Shown: positions 46,614-60,200 of the stretch, piece after piece | Layout of the letters: each line of letters begins with the position of its first letter | Position numbering within the stretch: the first letter of the stretch is position 1 | Source: Diplosphaera chodatii | Lineage: Eukaryota; Chlorophyta; Trebouxiophyceae; Prasiolales; Stichococcaceae | Direction of reading: 5' to 3' | DNA length: 64,000 bases | Assembly: GCA_032358165.1 (NCBI GenBank) | Contig: JAALGY010000041.1 | Span: 1,116,001-1,180,000 of the forward strand | Notes under the pieces: model-generated | Database searches by the model: none | Told to the model about the DNA's origin: nothing | The model's input: the letters and a program-made list of their open reading frames with translations, nothing else | Translations under genes and position numbers: made by a program

Positions 46614-49600
46614 TCATAGCACAGCACTTGCATGCTGCCGGCGCAGCAGCTGTGCACGTGCCTCATAGAACCGTACAATGTTGCGGTCAGCCACCACATT
46701 GCCCGTCAGCAGCGGCGTCGCTTGGGCCATGATGTCAGGGTCAACATGGGAGAAGTCGTTGGATGGTGCTTCTGTGTGCATGCCTGCCGACCCTCCCTTG
46801 GCAGATCGATGCAGGGAGTGTGCGCCTCCCCACCAATACCCATGGCGCTGTGCATGCCCAGTGGCAGCTTTGGCTGCCAGGTTGCCATGCTGTGCATGAG
46901 ACGAGCTGCGGTGGCACAACAAACAGTCAGCAAGTCGGTAGGCACACGCGGCATCGCATGTTGAGTGTTGCTGAATACCGCTTGGATAGTACCGTCGGTG
47001 GTGAAGTCACCTGGAACCACCTGCGTCGTTGAGGTTGGCGATTGGCGCTAGGCTTGCCATTTGCTGCGGGCCAGCATCATCATCTGCAAGTCCTGCCCGC
47101 TCTGAAATGTCTGACTGCGTATCAGGAGCAGATTCCTGTTGCATTGACATGGACTGCACCGGCTGGTCTCCCACTGCTGCCTGATGATTCTGCACTACAT
47201 CGATCTGGCTGTTGTGCCGCTGCTGCGGCTCTTCAGTAGCTGTGCTGCCGGATGCTGCTGCTGCCGCCGTTGCAGGTGCTGGCAGCTGTACAGTGTCCTG
47301 GACTGCCATTGGTCCCGTCTCTGGATTTCTGAAGCTGCTGCGCTGCAACAGCATCTGTAGCTGCTCGATCTGTGGTTTGAGGTCCCGCAATCTATTGAAA
47401 GCCTGCTTGTAGCTTTGGGTCTCCTGCACACGCGCTGGTCACCTCATACCACAGTCGCCGTTCAATACGTGACAGTTGATCCAGCCATGGCGTCAACTTC
47501 AACAGCACGGCATTGGAGAGGGCGTCTTTCCCAGAAGTCCAAATACATACCAGCTCGATCTTCTCTCTGTGTGCCAGCTGTCCTGCCTCTGGCGGAACTC
47601 TGTCCCTGATTGCTGTTTTCAAGCGTTCAATCTCCTGCATGTATGCCCACGAAATATGCATTACTTACTCCTATCCATGCATTAACTCCTGTCCTCAAAC
47701 TCGTTCAAGGAACAGGGCCACATTGCTAAGCCCACCTGCTTATGTGCACTTATTGCTCGGCCAAGGGATTTGGCTTCCTGGCATCGTGCACTAAACATAT
47801 TTTGATGCTCCTCCGCTATGTGCTGCTGTGCATCGTCGCTTGGAAAGGAACCTGCACAGAGCACGGTGTCGCAAACTTCTTGGACAACAACCCTTGCTGC
47901 ACCAGCGTTAAATGATAGTGGTCGGGCTTGTGGACATGCTCACCTCTGCCACACTCGGGCGCAGTTGCACGCTCGACTGGCAGTGAGGTCTGGTCTGACA
48001 CTCCGCCAACCTTGCCGGCTGGTCCTATTGACGCAGCTGACCCCTTCCTGCTGAGGAAGCGCTCGCGCAGTGTAGCAATGACTATGTGCGAAGAACAGGA
48101 GTTATCAAGGGGCGACATGGCCTTGCAACTGCATTGCAAATGCGGGGTAGCACCCATGATTCCTCTTTTGGAGGCCAATCAACTGACGCTTACCTGCCTG
48201 CACAACCATCATGCTATCAAGCTTGATCCCCAGCTCTGCTTGCGTGTCTGCCAGGTACAGATCAATCCTGCCCTGCAGGTGTTGCTGCATCTCTGGACCC
48301 ATGTCGCCTCCCTCAGCTCCAGCTTCACCGCGGAGCAGCCTGCACAAGTGCACCGCTTTGTGACAAAGTACTGACAACCCATGCGTGACTTACATATATG
48401 CAACATATTGATGTCTACAAACCTGAGCTCAGACTTCAGCACTGCATTCTCGGCCTTGAGGCGCTCCACCACAAGCGCAGGGTCAACCTCCTCATTCACG
48501 GTCACCTGCACACCACAGTGCAATCATGCTCGTGTTCCCACAGTCCCACGGCCAGGCAGCCAGCATGCATTGCTTTTGCTTAGGTGACATGCCCATATTC
48601 AGGAAACTCAGAATCTCTCTGCAGCACGCCCCTTGCATTCCGATGTTGCTGTTGCATAATGAAACGGCACCCAAACAGTTGCTGGCTGCAGACCTCGTTG
48701 GTGATCATGGCAACACGCTGCGCAAACCGGCAGGTGGCAATTGACTCCTCCAGCTGCGAGGCCTCGGAGCTGATGGTCGCCAGCATCGCGGTGGTGCAGT
48801 TACCACCCAGGCTGTCCTTCAGCATAGCTGTCAGCATGCTGTTGCGGTAGGGCACATGCGGCCGCGTCAACATGCCGTGCCCTGTGCTGCGCTCCTGTTG
48901 GTAGCACGAGATTCTTCACGTGAGGACTGCAGTGCATGTGAGCCGTTCCCTAGTGCTTGATCCTTTCCTGCATGACTTTCTAGCTGACCCAGCTGTGGTA
49001 CACACACCTGCAGGGCAATGATGACCTGCTCCAGGTAGTGCAGGCTGAGGTTGATGTACTTGGCCTCCTTCAGCAGCATGCCATCTGAGTTGGTGCGGCT
49101 CACACGCTCCGATCCCGCCAAGTCCACCAGATTCAACTTTGCTTTGCGCACCAGATCGGACCCCTCCTGCAGTGCTGAGCAGATACCGCCCCATTCATTC
49201 GGCGTGAACGCTTGAAGCGTATACTCTGCACGTTGTTGCCTGCCAAATCATCTCAGCATACAGCCTGCCCGACGTGCTGAACTGCTTCAACCGCTGCTGG
49301 GCATAGCAGGTAGGTTTCAGATACTGACCTGCCGAGCCTCGATGGTGATGGTGAACAGGCAATGTGAGCGGCTGGACGCCAGGTTCATGGGTGTTTCACT
49401 TGTCACCCGGTTGACGTCCGCCAAAAACAGCTGCAGTGCAGCTTCAGACCGAGTGACAGAAAGTGCAGCATGCGGTGTGTGGCTGCCATTGATCATGGGG
49501 CTCATCGAGATGGCACAATGCACTTGGAGTACGGCACTGCTACAGCAGAGATGGCAGAAAGTGCATGCGTGCTGATTTGTCATCTGGGTGACCAGCACCG

Positions 49601-50621
49601 GCTGGATGGTTTCCCTGACAGGCCTCACCAGGTTGAGGGCCGCCTCCTCGGTGTCGGCTCGGTGGACGGACAGGTTGCGCAGGTGCACCTGCTCCTCAGC
49701 ATCCTCCAGCATGTGCACCCGCTGCAGGTCCTCCAACGAGCGCACCTTGTCACGTGCTGTGGCCAGCAGATCGAATGCAGCCTCATTGTAGACCTCCACA
49801 CACGAGATGTGCACCTGCAGCCCGCTGTAGCATGGTGTCACCTCCTGTCGGAACCACCCGAGCGACTTCAGCAGTCTGACGACACGTGTGGCGCCGAGCA
49901 TACCGGCACAACTATACCAGCACGCACCGAGTAGGAGCTGTTGCTGCGTGTCGCCAGCTCCCTGTAGACGAGTGACAGGCTACGCGGGATGATGCCGCGA
50001 TCCACATACCTTCAGCAGCACGTCTTGGATGTGATGGTCTCGTGTCGCTTCACATGTCATACCCATTTGCTGGGCACGATCTGCAAGTGTTGTAATGGTC
50101 ACACTGACCTCGAGCCTTAGCCTCACCGTTCGGGCCCGCCAGTCATGGTGAAAGTCTTGCCAGAGCCTGTCTGGCCATAGGCGAACACTGTGCCATTGAT
50201 GCCGTCCAGTGCCGCCAGAACAATAGATTTAGCTACATGGTTGAAGATCTGCACGCATGACATTGAGGCAGGTGAGCATGGTGGCAACTGCATGTGCACC
50301 AGCACTGCGCCGGAATAGCAATAACAACAACACCTGCTCCTGCTGGACCTCAACATCGAAGACTTCCGAAAACACAAACTCAAGTGCCTCCTTCTGATTG
50401 TTGATTAGCCTGTGCACCGCATGGACACCTTGAGCACATGCTTCCGCTTCCGCAATGTGCTGCACGGAGCCTGTGCTATGCAGTGAACCATTCATTCACC
50501 CAGAGGAGACGTCTTTTTGAAGCCTGAAAACCGCCTTGTGATCGTCAGTGATCACCGACAGGGTTGCTGCTGGTTTGTGTGGCCGTGCCCTGAGAAACAC
50601 TTGCACTGCAGTGTTCAGCAT
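46614..50621 (-). CDS. Kinesin-9 family motor (KIF6/KIF9-like)
   Basis: A plus-end microtubule motor with an N-terminal head. ATG 50619-50621 opens [20 protein letters not shown], the first motor beta strand. The head continues [40 protein letters not shown] (P-loop at 50153-50176), [20 protein letters not shown] (switch I, ~49400), [20 protein letters not shown] (switch II, ~49090) and [20 protein letters not shown] (~48830). The block [18 protein letters not shown] plus [19 protein letters not shown] after it is characteristic of kinesin-9. The tail has [20 protein letters not shown] (~47790), resembling the KIF6 tail, then a coiled coil and low-complexity sequence. The stop is at 46614-46616. 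Kinesin-9 members work in motile cilia and the central-pair region (Chlamydomonas KLP1). Confidence 0.88.
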
Positions 50622-51167
50622 TATGCCCGGCGATGGTCATTGCTACGCGTATTTTAAAAGGTGCTGGTGCCTCCTGAGGACACGCGCAACACTTTCCAGA
50701 AGCCTGTAGGACGCATATATCCGTTTACACACTCCGAGGAACAATCGTTGCGGTTCACTGGTTTTGGTCGCGTTGTACCAAGATGACAAGCAGCCACATA
50801 GCATGCGCACAATCATGGATTGCGAACCCATGTTAGACAGCACTTGAGCATGAGCGAAGCTCATCAATAGGTGGGTGCCTGACCGCTGGGCACTAAACGC
50901 TAATCACCACTGATTAGCCTCGGACCTACTCGAACTCACGGCAACAGGGTGATGTGCAGCTTGTTTGTTGTCACACTTGGCCCCCGCGCGCATCACTGTG
51001 CTTGCAGCCAAAGGAAGGCACGCCTTCCATCTCAGTTGCACCGCCGACGGCCCTCTGCAACATTTGTTTTCAATTGCAGCAGAACGAAGCGAGGGGGTTG
51101 AGCTTCTGGAGGTGACCTGGGATGCCGCCTCACTGATGGTCATTGCAGCCAAGAGCATCAGTCTAAC
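50622..51167. promoter_or_regulatory. Divergent promoter region between kinesin and phosphatase
   Basis: 546 bp separate the start codons of the kinesin-9 gene (-) and the BSL phosphatase gene (+). No third gene is seen. No specific motif could be assigned. Confidence 0.4.
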
Positions 51168-54100
51168 ATGGACGGGGACGGTGAAACCATGTCGCCGCTG
51201 CCTGCCCCGCGGCCCAGGGTCTTCCCTGTGAGTGGGATTTCCAGCACCCCGAGATGCGGGCACACGCTGACCGCTTTGGCAGGGCCAGATGGCGACTTGC
51301 AAGGCGCTCGTCTCGTGCTCTTTGGTGAGCCTGCCGTAGGGCGTCTGCCAAGGCCCTAGCACATGGCCATCAACACCTGCTCAACACGTGCTGGGCCTGC
51401 TTCCGCCAAATGACGCGCTGGCAGGCAGCTGAATTTGGTCTGAGCCTAATCTTACGTTGCAGGTGGCGCGACGGCGCTGGAGGGGTCTCAGAAGCCCGGC
51501 GACAACGGCCCGCCGGCTTCACCAGGGCCAAGCTCCGGCACAGGTACAGACCCTGCCTTTGAATGCCTGGCGGCCTGCTCTGCTGTCAGTGCTGCACCTT
51601 GCAAGCAACACTCTCGAATGTAACGTATGGTGCAGGCATTCGGTTGGCTGGCGCGACCAGCGATGTGCACATCATGGACGTGCGCACAGGCAAGTGGGAG
51701 CGGGCCAATGTGCAGGGTGAGCCGCCCTCGCCACGGGCGGCTCACGCAGCAGCAGCAGTCGGCAGCATGGTCGTCGTACAGGTCAGCTGACATGAGCAGC
51801 GCGACTTGTGGTGGCATTGTGTCTCAACAGCTAACATCAGGAGCGGACCACAACTTTCTCAAGTGCTTTGCAGGGTGGCATTGGGCCGGCTGGCCTGGCT
51901 TCTGAGGACCTGCATGTGCTAGACTTTACAGACTTTGACAAGCCGCGGTGGCATAGGTCAGTGACAGTGGCCATGCCGTCTGTGCAGGGATCACCATGTC
52001 CACATTCGATGCTGTTTGCAGCGCTGTTCTATACTGCTCTGACACATGGAACAAAGAGCAAATGGATGCCGTGCAGAGTGGTGGTACAAGGGCCGGGGCC
52101 AAGCGCGCGGTATGCACACACGTTGGCTCTGGTCGCCAACCGCTTCCTGGTGGCCATGGGCGGCAACGATGGCAAGCAGACATTGGGGGATGCCTGGGCG
52201 CTAGACACCTCAGACAAGCCGTACCAATGGCGGAAGATTACAGATGCCGGCGAGACTCCTGCTGCCAGGTCAGCATGCCCCACGTCTCATGCCGCTAGTA
52301 TCAACGAAGCCCATGCAACATTGACCCATTGATGCATCAGTAAGGACACAAGCCAGTGCTGCAACCCTCTGCCGATGCAGGATGTATGCCACAGCCGCAG
52401 CACGCTCAGATGGCTTGCTGCTGCTCTGCGGCGGGCGCGATGCCAATGGGGTGCCATTGGGTGACGCCTTCGGGCTGGCGCGGCACCGTGATGGGCGCTG
52501 GGAGTGGGCAGCTGCCCCTGGGTCCATGCCCGTGGGGCGGTACCAGCATGGCGCCGTGTTTGTCGGCGCACGCTTGCACATCAGCGGCGGCGCCGTCGGC
52601 GGCGGCCGCATGGTGGATGATGCCGCCTCAGTTGCTGTGCTTGACACGGTGAGGACTATCGCACAGTCAGCCGCAAGGTGTGCAAAGCCTGGTGCTATGC
52701 TCATGCTAGGCAGGAGGGTTGCTGTGTGGCCATGCGGCTGTCCATCTTGACACGGTCACCTCTGCTCTAACAGGCTGCGGGGGTGTGGTGCACACCAGTG
52801 CCAGCCGGGCCAGCCTCAGAGGAGGTCACACGGCGCTGCCGGCATGCTGTGGCGGCAGTGGGGCCCTATGTGTTCATCTTTGGTGGCCTGCGGGGTAGCA
52901 CGCTGCTGGATGACTTTCTGTTGGCGGATGACAGCAGCGGCACGGAGCTGTCCATCTGCGACCCGCGGTCACCAGCATGGTGAGAGGCATCTCCTCCTCC
53001 AAATGGCGTCACGCCGCTTGTTCGCTTGTTGTTTCCGACCGGCACTGGGCCATCTCCGTTTGCCGCTTGGCGCGCTCCGAACCTGGCAACCCGCATGTGT
53101 CTGCAGGCGACAGTGGCTCGACGCAGAGCACGGCACACAGGCAGCAGCAGCGATGCTGGCAGAGGCAGCAGCCGAGGAGGCAGCGGCAGCGGCAGCGCTT
53201 GGCGTGCGCCGCGTGGGCACCATGGAGGACCTCACCTGCATCGATGAGGACCTTGGTGACGGGTGGGCCCACCTCACTATTTAGCTCGCCAGCGTCCAAA
53301 TGGTGTTTGAGCCTGGAGTGACCTCCCTGCCCGGCAGCTTGTATGCGAGGCCGCATACGGGTCGAGCTGGCAAGAGCCGCCAGTGCCACATTGCCTGCAG
53401 TCGGGTCGCGCAGAGCCGGTCCAGCTCACCTTTGTGTTGGTGTCGCCCACAGGTCAGCACAGGCAGCCCAGGCGGGGGAAGCGGAGACGCCGGCGGCCAG
53501 CCGCCCCGCGGCCCACAGCCCCTCCAGCGTGACGCTGGCGCAGGCGGGCATGGACGACCGCAGCCTGCCGCCGACGCCCGACGTGCGGCTGTACCACCGC
53601 GCGGTGGTGGTCGCGCAGGAGGCCACAGGTGCGCCCATGCTGCAGTATACAACACGCAGGGTGTTGCAGGTACCATGGTGTCATCAACCTGTAAAGCGCA
53701 TTTGGATGATTTCCTGAAACTTACAGTGTGCTGGTGCTGGGACTGCCAAGGTCAGTGCCGGGACAGCATGTGCTACAGACGTATCTGTGGTCCTGCGCAA
53801 CAGGTTGGTGCTGCTGTGCAGGCTCACTGCGGGGGCTGGTCCGGCAGCTGTCCATTGACCAGTTTGAGAACGAGAGCCGGCGCGTCAGCTGTGATTCGTC
53901 CAAGCTGTTCCAGGCATCAGGCAGCGCTGAGGGGGGCCAGCAGCCAGGTGGCACGCCAATGTTCGAGCGTGCGGTAAGCTGTATAGCAATCTCGCTTTCG
54001 ACTCTATCGAGGTCTATGTTCATGGGTCCATGTGCATCGTGCTATGAGTGGTCAAGTGCTGCTGTACTGGTGCAGTCGACAACATCACGTCCTCATGTTG

Positions 54101-56381
54101 TTCAGGTGTCAGCCCCGACAGTTCACCGGCTGGTGCTGCGGGAGTTGCTCAATCCGCGGCAGTGGCGTGCGCCTGAAGACCGCAAGTTCCATCTGGATGC
54201 GGAGCAGATCAACGAGCTGTGCGATGCGGCCGAGCGTATCTTTAAGGACGAGCCGTCTGTCCTGCGCCTGCGGGGTGAGCTCTGTACTTTCACACATGAT
54301 TCCTGCAGAGTGTTTTGTGCAAGCAGCATGTTGGGCTTGTTACTTCCTCTCACACTAGGGCTGAGTGGTGATGCTGTGTAATGCAGCCCCCATCAAGATC
54401 TTTGGCGATCTGCATGGGCAATTTGGTGACCTGATGCGGCTATTCGAGGAGTATGGCACGCCTTCTACGGCTGGGGACATCACCTACATTGACTACCTGT
54501 TCCTAGGTGTGCTCTGATGCCATGACTCACCTGTCGATGTGGAACTTCCATTGTTCGATGGCTCACGATCAGAGTTAGCGACCGCAGGATGACGTTGATT
54601 CGTATGCAGGCGATTATGTCGACCGGGGAGCTCACTCGCTGGAGACCATCTGCTTGCTGCTGGCGCTCAAGATTGAGCACCCAAAGCATGTGCACTTGAT
54701 ACGAGGCAACCATGAGGTCAGCCGCCATCAGTCTGTCAGTGTGTCATTGTGTGCATCTTCAGGCCTGCCCACAATTTCTGCAGCATTCATTATGCACACG
54801 TCATGCAGCCCAAGATGAGTCAACTACTTGATTTGCGACAGGCAGCAGACATCAATGCGCTGTTTGGGTTCCGCATCGAATGCATCGAGCGGCTTGGGGA
54901 TCCACATGGCATCTGGGCCTGGACGCGCCTGAACGCGCTGTTCAACTGGCTACCGCTAGCTGCCAGCATCGAGGACAAGATCCTGTGCATGCATGGCGGT
55001 GCGCAGCTCACTGTGCTGCCCATCTTCCTTGGCCCTTGCCAGTATGTTATATTCTACGACCACACCTGGTGCGCTTGCCATGCCCGGTGCGTGTCCCTTG
55101 AGGACGGTCAACACCCCGCTACACAGCAGTGCAAAGGCTCTTGCACCGTGTACAGGCATTGGGCGCAGCATCAACAGCGTGGACCAGATCGACGCCCTGG
55201 TGCGGCCGCTCACCATGGAGCACGGCGGCATCGTGCTCATGGACCTGCTGTGGAGCGACCCCACCACCAACGACGGCGTGGAGGGCGTGCAGCCCTCGCC
55301 CCGAGGGCCGGGCCTGGTCACCTTTGGGCCCGACCGGGTGAAGGAGTTCTGCAAGGTGAGGCGGGGTCTGCTTTGGGCGGACAGGAGGCTGCACCAGCTG
55401 CTTCTGTGGTGCTCAGGTTTTGAATAGGAAACTGCTTCTTTCTAGTTTTGATATGCAGACTGCTTGCTACCTGCCTGTCCATATCGGCAGTGCCTCACAA
55501 GTCGGAGCACTGGCTGGGTGGTGACGATCACCCGTCTTGCCACTGCAGAACAACGAGCTGCAGATGATCGTGCGGGCGCACGAGTGTGTGATGGACGGCT
55601 TCGAGCGCTTTGCGCAGGGCCACCTCATCACCCTGTTCTCAGCCACCAACTACTGCGGCACCGCCAACAACGCGGGCGCAATCCTGGTGCGCACTTGCAC
55701 GTGATATTGTACAAGATCTGATGCAACAGGACCATCGTCTCTCCTGCAACCGGAAGCTTGGCTGTCAGATGTGTGGTAATTGCTGCGCATATTCCCACAC
55801 GTCAAGATGGCATTGCTTGAGGGGCTTCTGTTCAGCGAATCAGACGGATCTCAAGACGGCCCAACTTCGAGGCTGTGCCTGCCCAGGTGCTTGGGCGGGA
55901 CCTGGTGATGGTGCCCAAGCTCATCCACCCGCTGCCGCCCAATGAGCCGCGCACCCCGCGCTCGTCTGGCGAGGAGGAGGACATCGAGGAGGAGCCGCCC
56001 ACGCCCCACCCCCTCAACGACACCTGGATGCAGGTGCCCTGTCGCAGTCATGTCAGAAACGCTCACCACGCAGCGCACCGGCGACGCCTGTCCGAACTTT
56101 CTACTGTTGACCGAAGGGCAAGTGCCAGTCGGCTGTTGTCGCTCTTGCCGCATACTTGTGTTCAGTTGGAATCAAAGTGTGGACGTGACAGCAGCACTGA
56201 GCTGCTGACCATCTCAGGCTTGCAGTAGGACGGATGGCAACACTGTTGTCTTTTGCAATCTGCAGAGTTAAAGATAGGTTTGCTTATTCATGTCATACAG
56301 GCAATTAATGAGGAGCGGCCTCCAACGCCGCCGAGGGGGCGGCCGCCAAACCAGGCCAATAGCCTGGCATTCTTTGAGTAG
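51168..56381 (+). CDS. Kelch-repeat PP1-type Ser/Thr phosphatase (BSL family)
   Basis: BSU1-like phosphatases combine N-terminal kelch repeats with a PP1-like catalytic domain; in land plants they act in brassinosteroid signalling and cell division, a role not assumed for algae. ATG 51168 opens [20 protein letters not shown]. Kelch blades include [96 protein letters not shown] and [20 protein letters not shown] long linker precedes the catalytic domain. Metal and catalytic motifs are intact: FGDLHGQ (from 54401), GDYVDRG (~54610), RGNHE (~54702), CMHGGI, and LFSATNYCG (~55635). The C-terminus has [20 protein letters not shown] and ends NSLAFFE with TAG 56379-56381. About 20 exons; TGTAA near 56586 is a candidate poly(A) signal. 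Confidence 0.92.
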
Positions 56382-57232
56382 CACTTGCCTGGATGCCGTG
56401 TCATGCACGGGGCTCGTAGCTTGAAGTCGTACAATGCGCAACCAGCAGGCAGCATCTGGAAGTGGCACTGCATCAGAGTAGAGGGGATCCTGCTTCTGCA
56501 GCGCAGCACTTTGTCGGTTCTTCCTGATCGTAAACTTGCATATGTTTTCGTGCGGTGTTTGATGCAGCCATTTCTGCTTGCTCTATGTAACAGCATGCAT
56601 GTCCGTCTGCACACATGATGCATGCACCATCTGACTATCACAGGTGGTCTGCGTCACCACATTTTGCGTGGTGTCTTTGGTGCGCCGATGCAGATAACTA
56701 TGGCAGTTAGTCGAGTCAGCAGGTCGACTACTGCTACTGTATCGACAATCTAGACAAACATGTAGGGTTATGCACTTGAAGGACGCAAGCACATCAAGGG
56801 GTGTCAAAGATCTGACTAACTCGCTCCATGGCAGCCGCGGATTGGAGATAATCTACATCAGCATGAAGGCAATAGGGAGTTAGGGACCCCACATCTGCGC
56901 GCTCAATGAAGGGGTGGAAACATCAACACCGGCATTCGCGCTATGATCTAAGTTTCCAATGGTGGATGCACAGGTGTGAGCCCGCGCATTCAGGATCAGT
57001 TTGCAGTTGATAGAACGTTGCAGTTGGAGCCTGAATCGGAGCAACGCCAGCATGCAGGTGCACCTGAGCACACTCACGGCACAGGATGCCGCCCAGCGCA
57101 ATGGAAAGGCGCTGCCGCAGGCGCCCTGCACGTCCGCCAACCGGCATGCTGTCAGACAAGCATTTCACCGCACGCCACGTCGACCGCCACCGAGCAGGCG
57201 CGCACGTGCAAATGCTGATCAATGGCCGATTA
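56382..57232. other. Intergenic region between phosphatase and starch synthase
   Basis: About 850 bp. It contains the BSL 3' UTR and the GBSS promoter/5' UTR. The open frames seen are not recognisable genes. Confidence 0.35.
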
Positions 57233-60200
57233 ATGACGCAGAAATTCTGCTCCACCATCTTGAATGGTGCTCTGAACGTTCGATTCTGCAAAAACAGGCG
57301 CCATATAGCATCGAGTGACCCGCGAGCATCTGCATGCAGGCATGTCAAGCCGTGCATGATCGCGTCAGCCACCGCCCCAGCCCTTGGCGCATCGCAGCTG
57401 AGCACGCAGAGAAGTGGTCCCCCGATGAGTATCGTGTTCGTTAGTGCCGAGGTGGGGCCATGGTCAAAGACCGGCGGCCTGGGAGATGTCACAGGTGAAA
57501 CTGCAGACGCCATGCATGCGCCTGCTTTGCACATTGCAGCAATGCCAATGGCAGTGCAGTCAGCGCTATGCCAAGTTGCTTGACTTATTCACAGGCGGAT
57601 TGCCAATCGCGCTGGCAGAACGCGGTCATAGAGTCTTCACCATTGCACCACGTTATGATCAGGTGTGTTGCAAGATGCGGATCACGGGTTGGCAGCAGCA
57701 TTCTTCTGCACATCATGTCCGTGTGCACGGCATGATGTGACAAGGTCCTCTTGCGTCTGACAACAGTATGCAGACGCGTGGGACACTTCAGTACGTGTTG
57801 ACATCGACGGCGAACAAGTGGGCTATTTCCACACGGAGGATGCAGGCGAGTGCACCAGGACTTCATGTAGCAAAACAGCGCACGGACGGGAGCGTGCATG
57901 TCTGATGATGATGAGCAACCTGATATATTTACGCAGGTGTGGACCGTGTCTGGGTTGACCACGAGTCGTTTCTGGCCAAAGTCTACGGAAAGACGGGCAG
58001 CAAGCTGTACAGCAAAACCAGTGGCGCTGACTACGCCGACAACCAGCAGGTGTCACTTTTCCAAAGCGTGCACACAAGAGTGACGGCTGCAGACTCGCAT
58101 GCAGTGCATTCGACAGACATGGAGTCAAGCCATCTGAGATGCTGTGCCCCACTCATGCAGTAGTGCTGCTGCTGTTGCCAAATCTGCAAATATGCCGGTG
58201 CAGCGTTTCCGCTTGTTCAACGTTGCTGCGCTGGAGGCGCTGCGAGCGCTGCCATTTGGCCCTGGCGAGGACTGCGTCATTGTGTGCAATGACTGGCACA
58301 CAGCGCTCCTGCCGGTGCTGCTCAAAGACGTGTACCAGGCTCGCTCCGAGTACACCAAGACCAAAGTCGCGCTCACAATACACAACCTCAGCTATCAGGT
58401 TTACCACGGATCCCGTCTGTTGATGCACCCCTGTTATGTGCTTGCAGAAACATGGCTGTCACCCTGCCAAGAGTGGGTGCCGATGGCTGGTGTTCATGCA
58501 GGTCTTTCGTGCTGCAGGGTCGCTTCTGGGCACAGGACTGGCCGCAGCTCAAGCTGCCGGATGTTTCACTATCCAAGTTTGCATTCAGCGATGGGTACCC
58601 ACGTGTGTATGTCGAGACAGAGGACCCTGAGTCGGAGACAGTCGCGCCGCCGGGTGCCAAGTTCGACAAGCTGAACTGGCTGAAGGTGTGCAAGCTAGCC
58701 CAACTTGCATGTGTGTTAATCTTATATAATGTGATGTTGCTCAAAGCCATCCCGCCTTGTTATCCCCTAGCCCGACGTGGATTGCACATACTGGCTCAGG
58801 CTGGCATCCTCACCTCGGACAAGCTGCTGACGGTATCTCCAAACTATGCGCTCGAGATGAGTGAAAATCCCAGCAAGGGTGTGGAGCTGGATGACATCAT
58901 CAGGTGTTGCTGAGCACGACCAAGACACACAGAGTGTCTGCAGGCGCTGTCTTGGGGTCCGACTCCACAGGATCATGCTGATCCAACAATGTGCCTGGTG
59001 CAGGGCAGTCGGTGGTATCGAAGGCATCGTGAATGGCATGGACACCTCAGAGTGAGCTCACAAGCTTGCCATCTATGGCTGTGATCACCTCGAAGTTGCT
59101 GATGTCAATGCTTGCTGCCAGTCTTGCAGTAATGACCTGGCAGCTAGGAGGGGATGGCGTCAAGTACCATCCCCGCGACAGCGTGCTTGCTGCCGCTGCA
59201 GGTGGTGCCCCACGCAGGACAAATACCTGGACCTGAAGTACGACGAAGAAACGGTGGCTGAGGGCAAGGCCTTTGCCAAAGAGACCCTACAGGTAGGGTG
59301 ACATCACCTGATTGTCACTCAACAAGCGTTAATCGCACAGTCTGCATGCACGGCTTGGTTTGCCATGGCTTGGCTTGCCTTGTGAGCGCACCCATACATT
59401 GCAGGCAGAGCTGGGTCTGCCGGTCGATCCATCTGCGCCGCTGTTCGGTTTCATCGGTATGTGTTCAAGGCTGCCGCTGTGGGCCTGCGCACACAGTGTG
59501 GCACTTGCAACCCACCCTGTGGGTCACCTGCACGCATCTTGCTCACAGCACGTGCTCTTGCCGCCAGTACATCATGTGCACTCTCGCAGGCCGGCTGGAG
59601 GAGCAGAAGGGTGTGGACGTGCTGCTGGAGGCGCTGCCGCAGATCCTGGGCGGCGGCAGCCAGGCGCAGGTCGTCGTCCTGGGCACCGGCAAGAAGGCCC
59701 TGGAGCAGAAGGTGGCACAGATGGAGTCCCAGTTCCCATCCAGCGCCAAGGGTGTCGTCGAGTTCAATGGTGCGTGTGGGCTTCTGCCTCACTGGGTGAA
59801 CATTCGAGAACAGCCTCGTGAAGGAGGCAAGTGTGCAATGCAGAATATGCAGTTCTATGCAATGCACTGCGCTCTGGGAAGCGTTGCATAAGCAGAGAGC
59901 TACAGTGTCCTTGCCTCCAGTTGCACTATTCTCGGGTTGCAGGTCCGCTGGCGCACCTGATCACAGCAGGGTCCGACTTCATGCTGGTGCCAAGCCGCTT
60001 CGAGCCGTGCGGCCTGATCCAGATGCACGCCATGCAGTACGGCACCGTCCCTGTTGTTGCCTCCACTGGTGGCCTGGTAGACACTGTGAAGGTGAGCACC
60101 GCACCACCTGATGGGTTGGAGTGCATGGCCATCCTTTGCATGTCGCTGTTGGCAAGGTTTGCAGATTCTTCCCAGCAATTGAGTGTCTGCCTGTGTGGTC

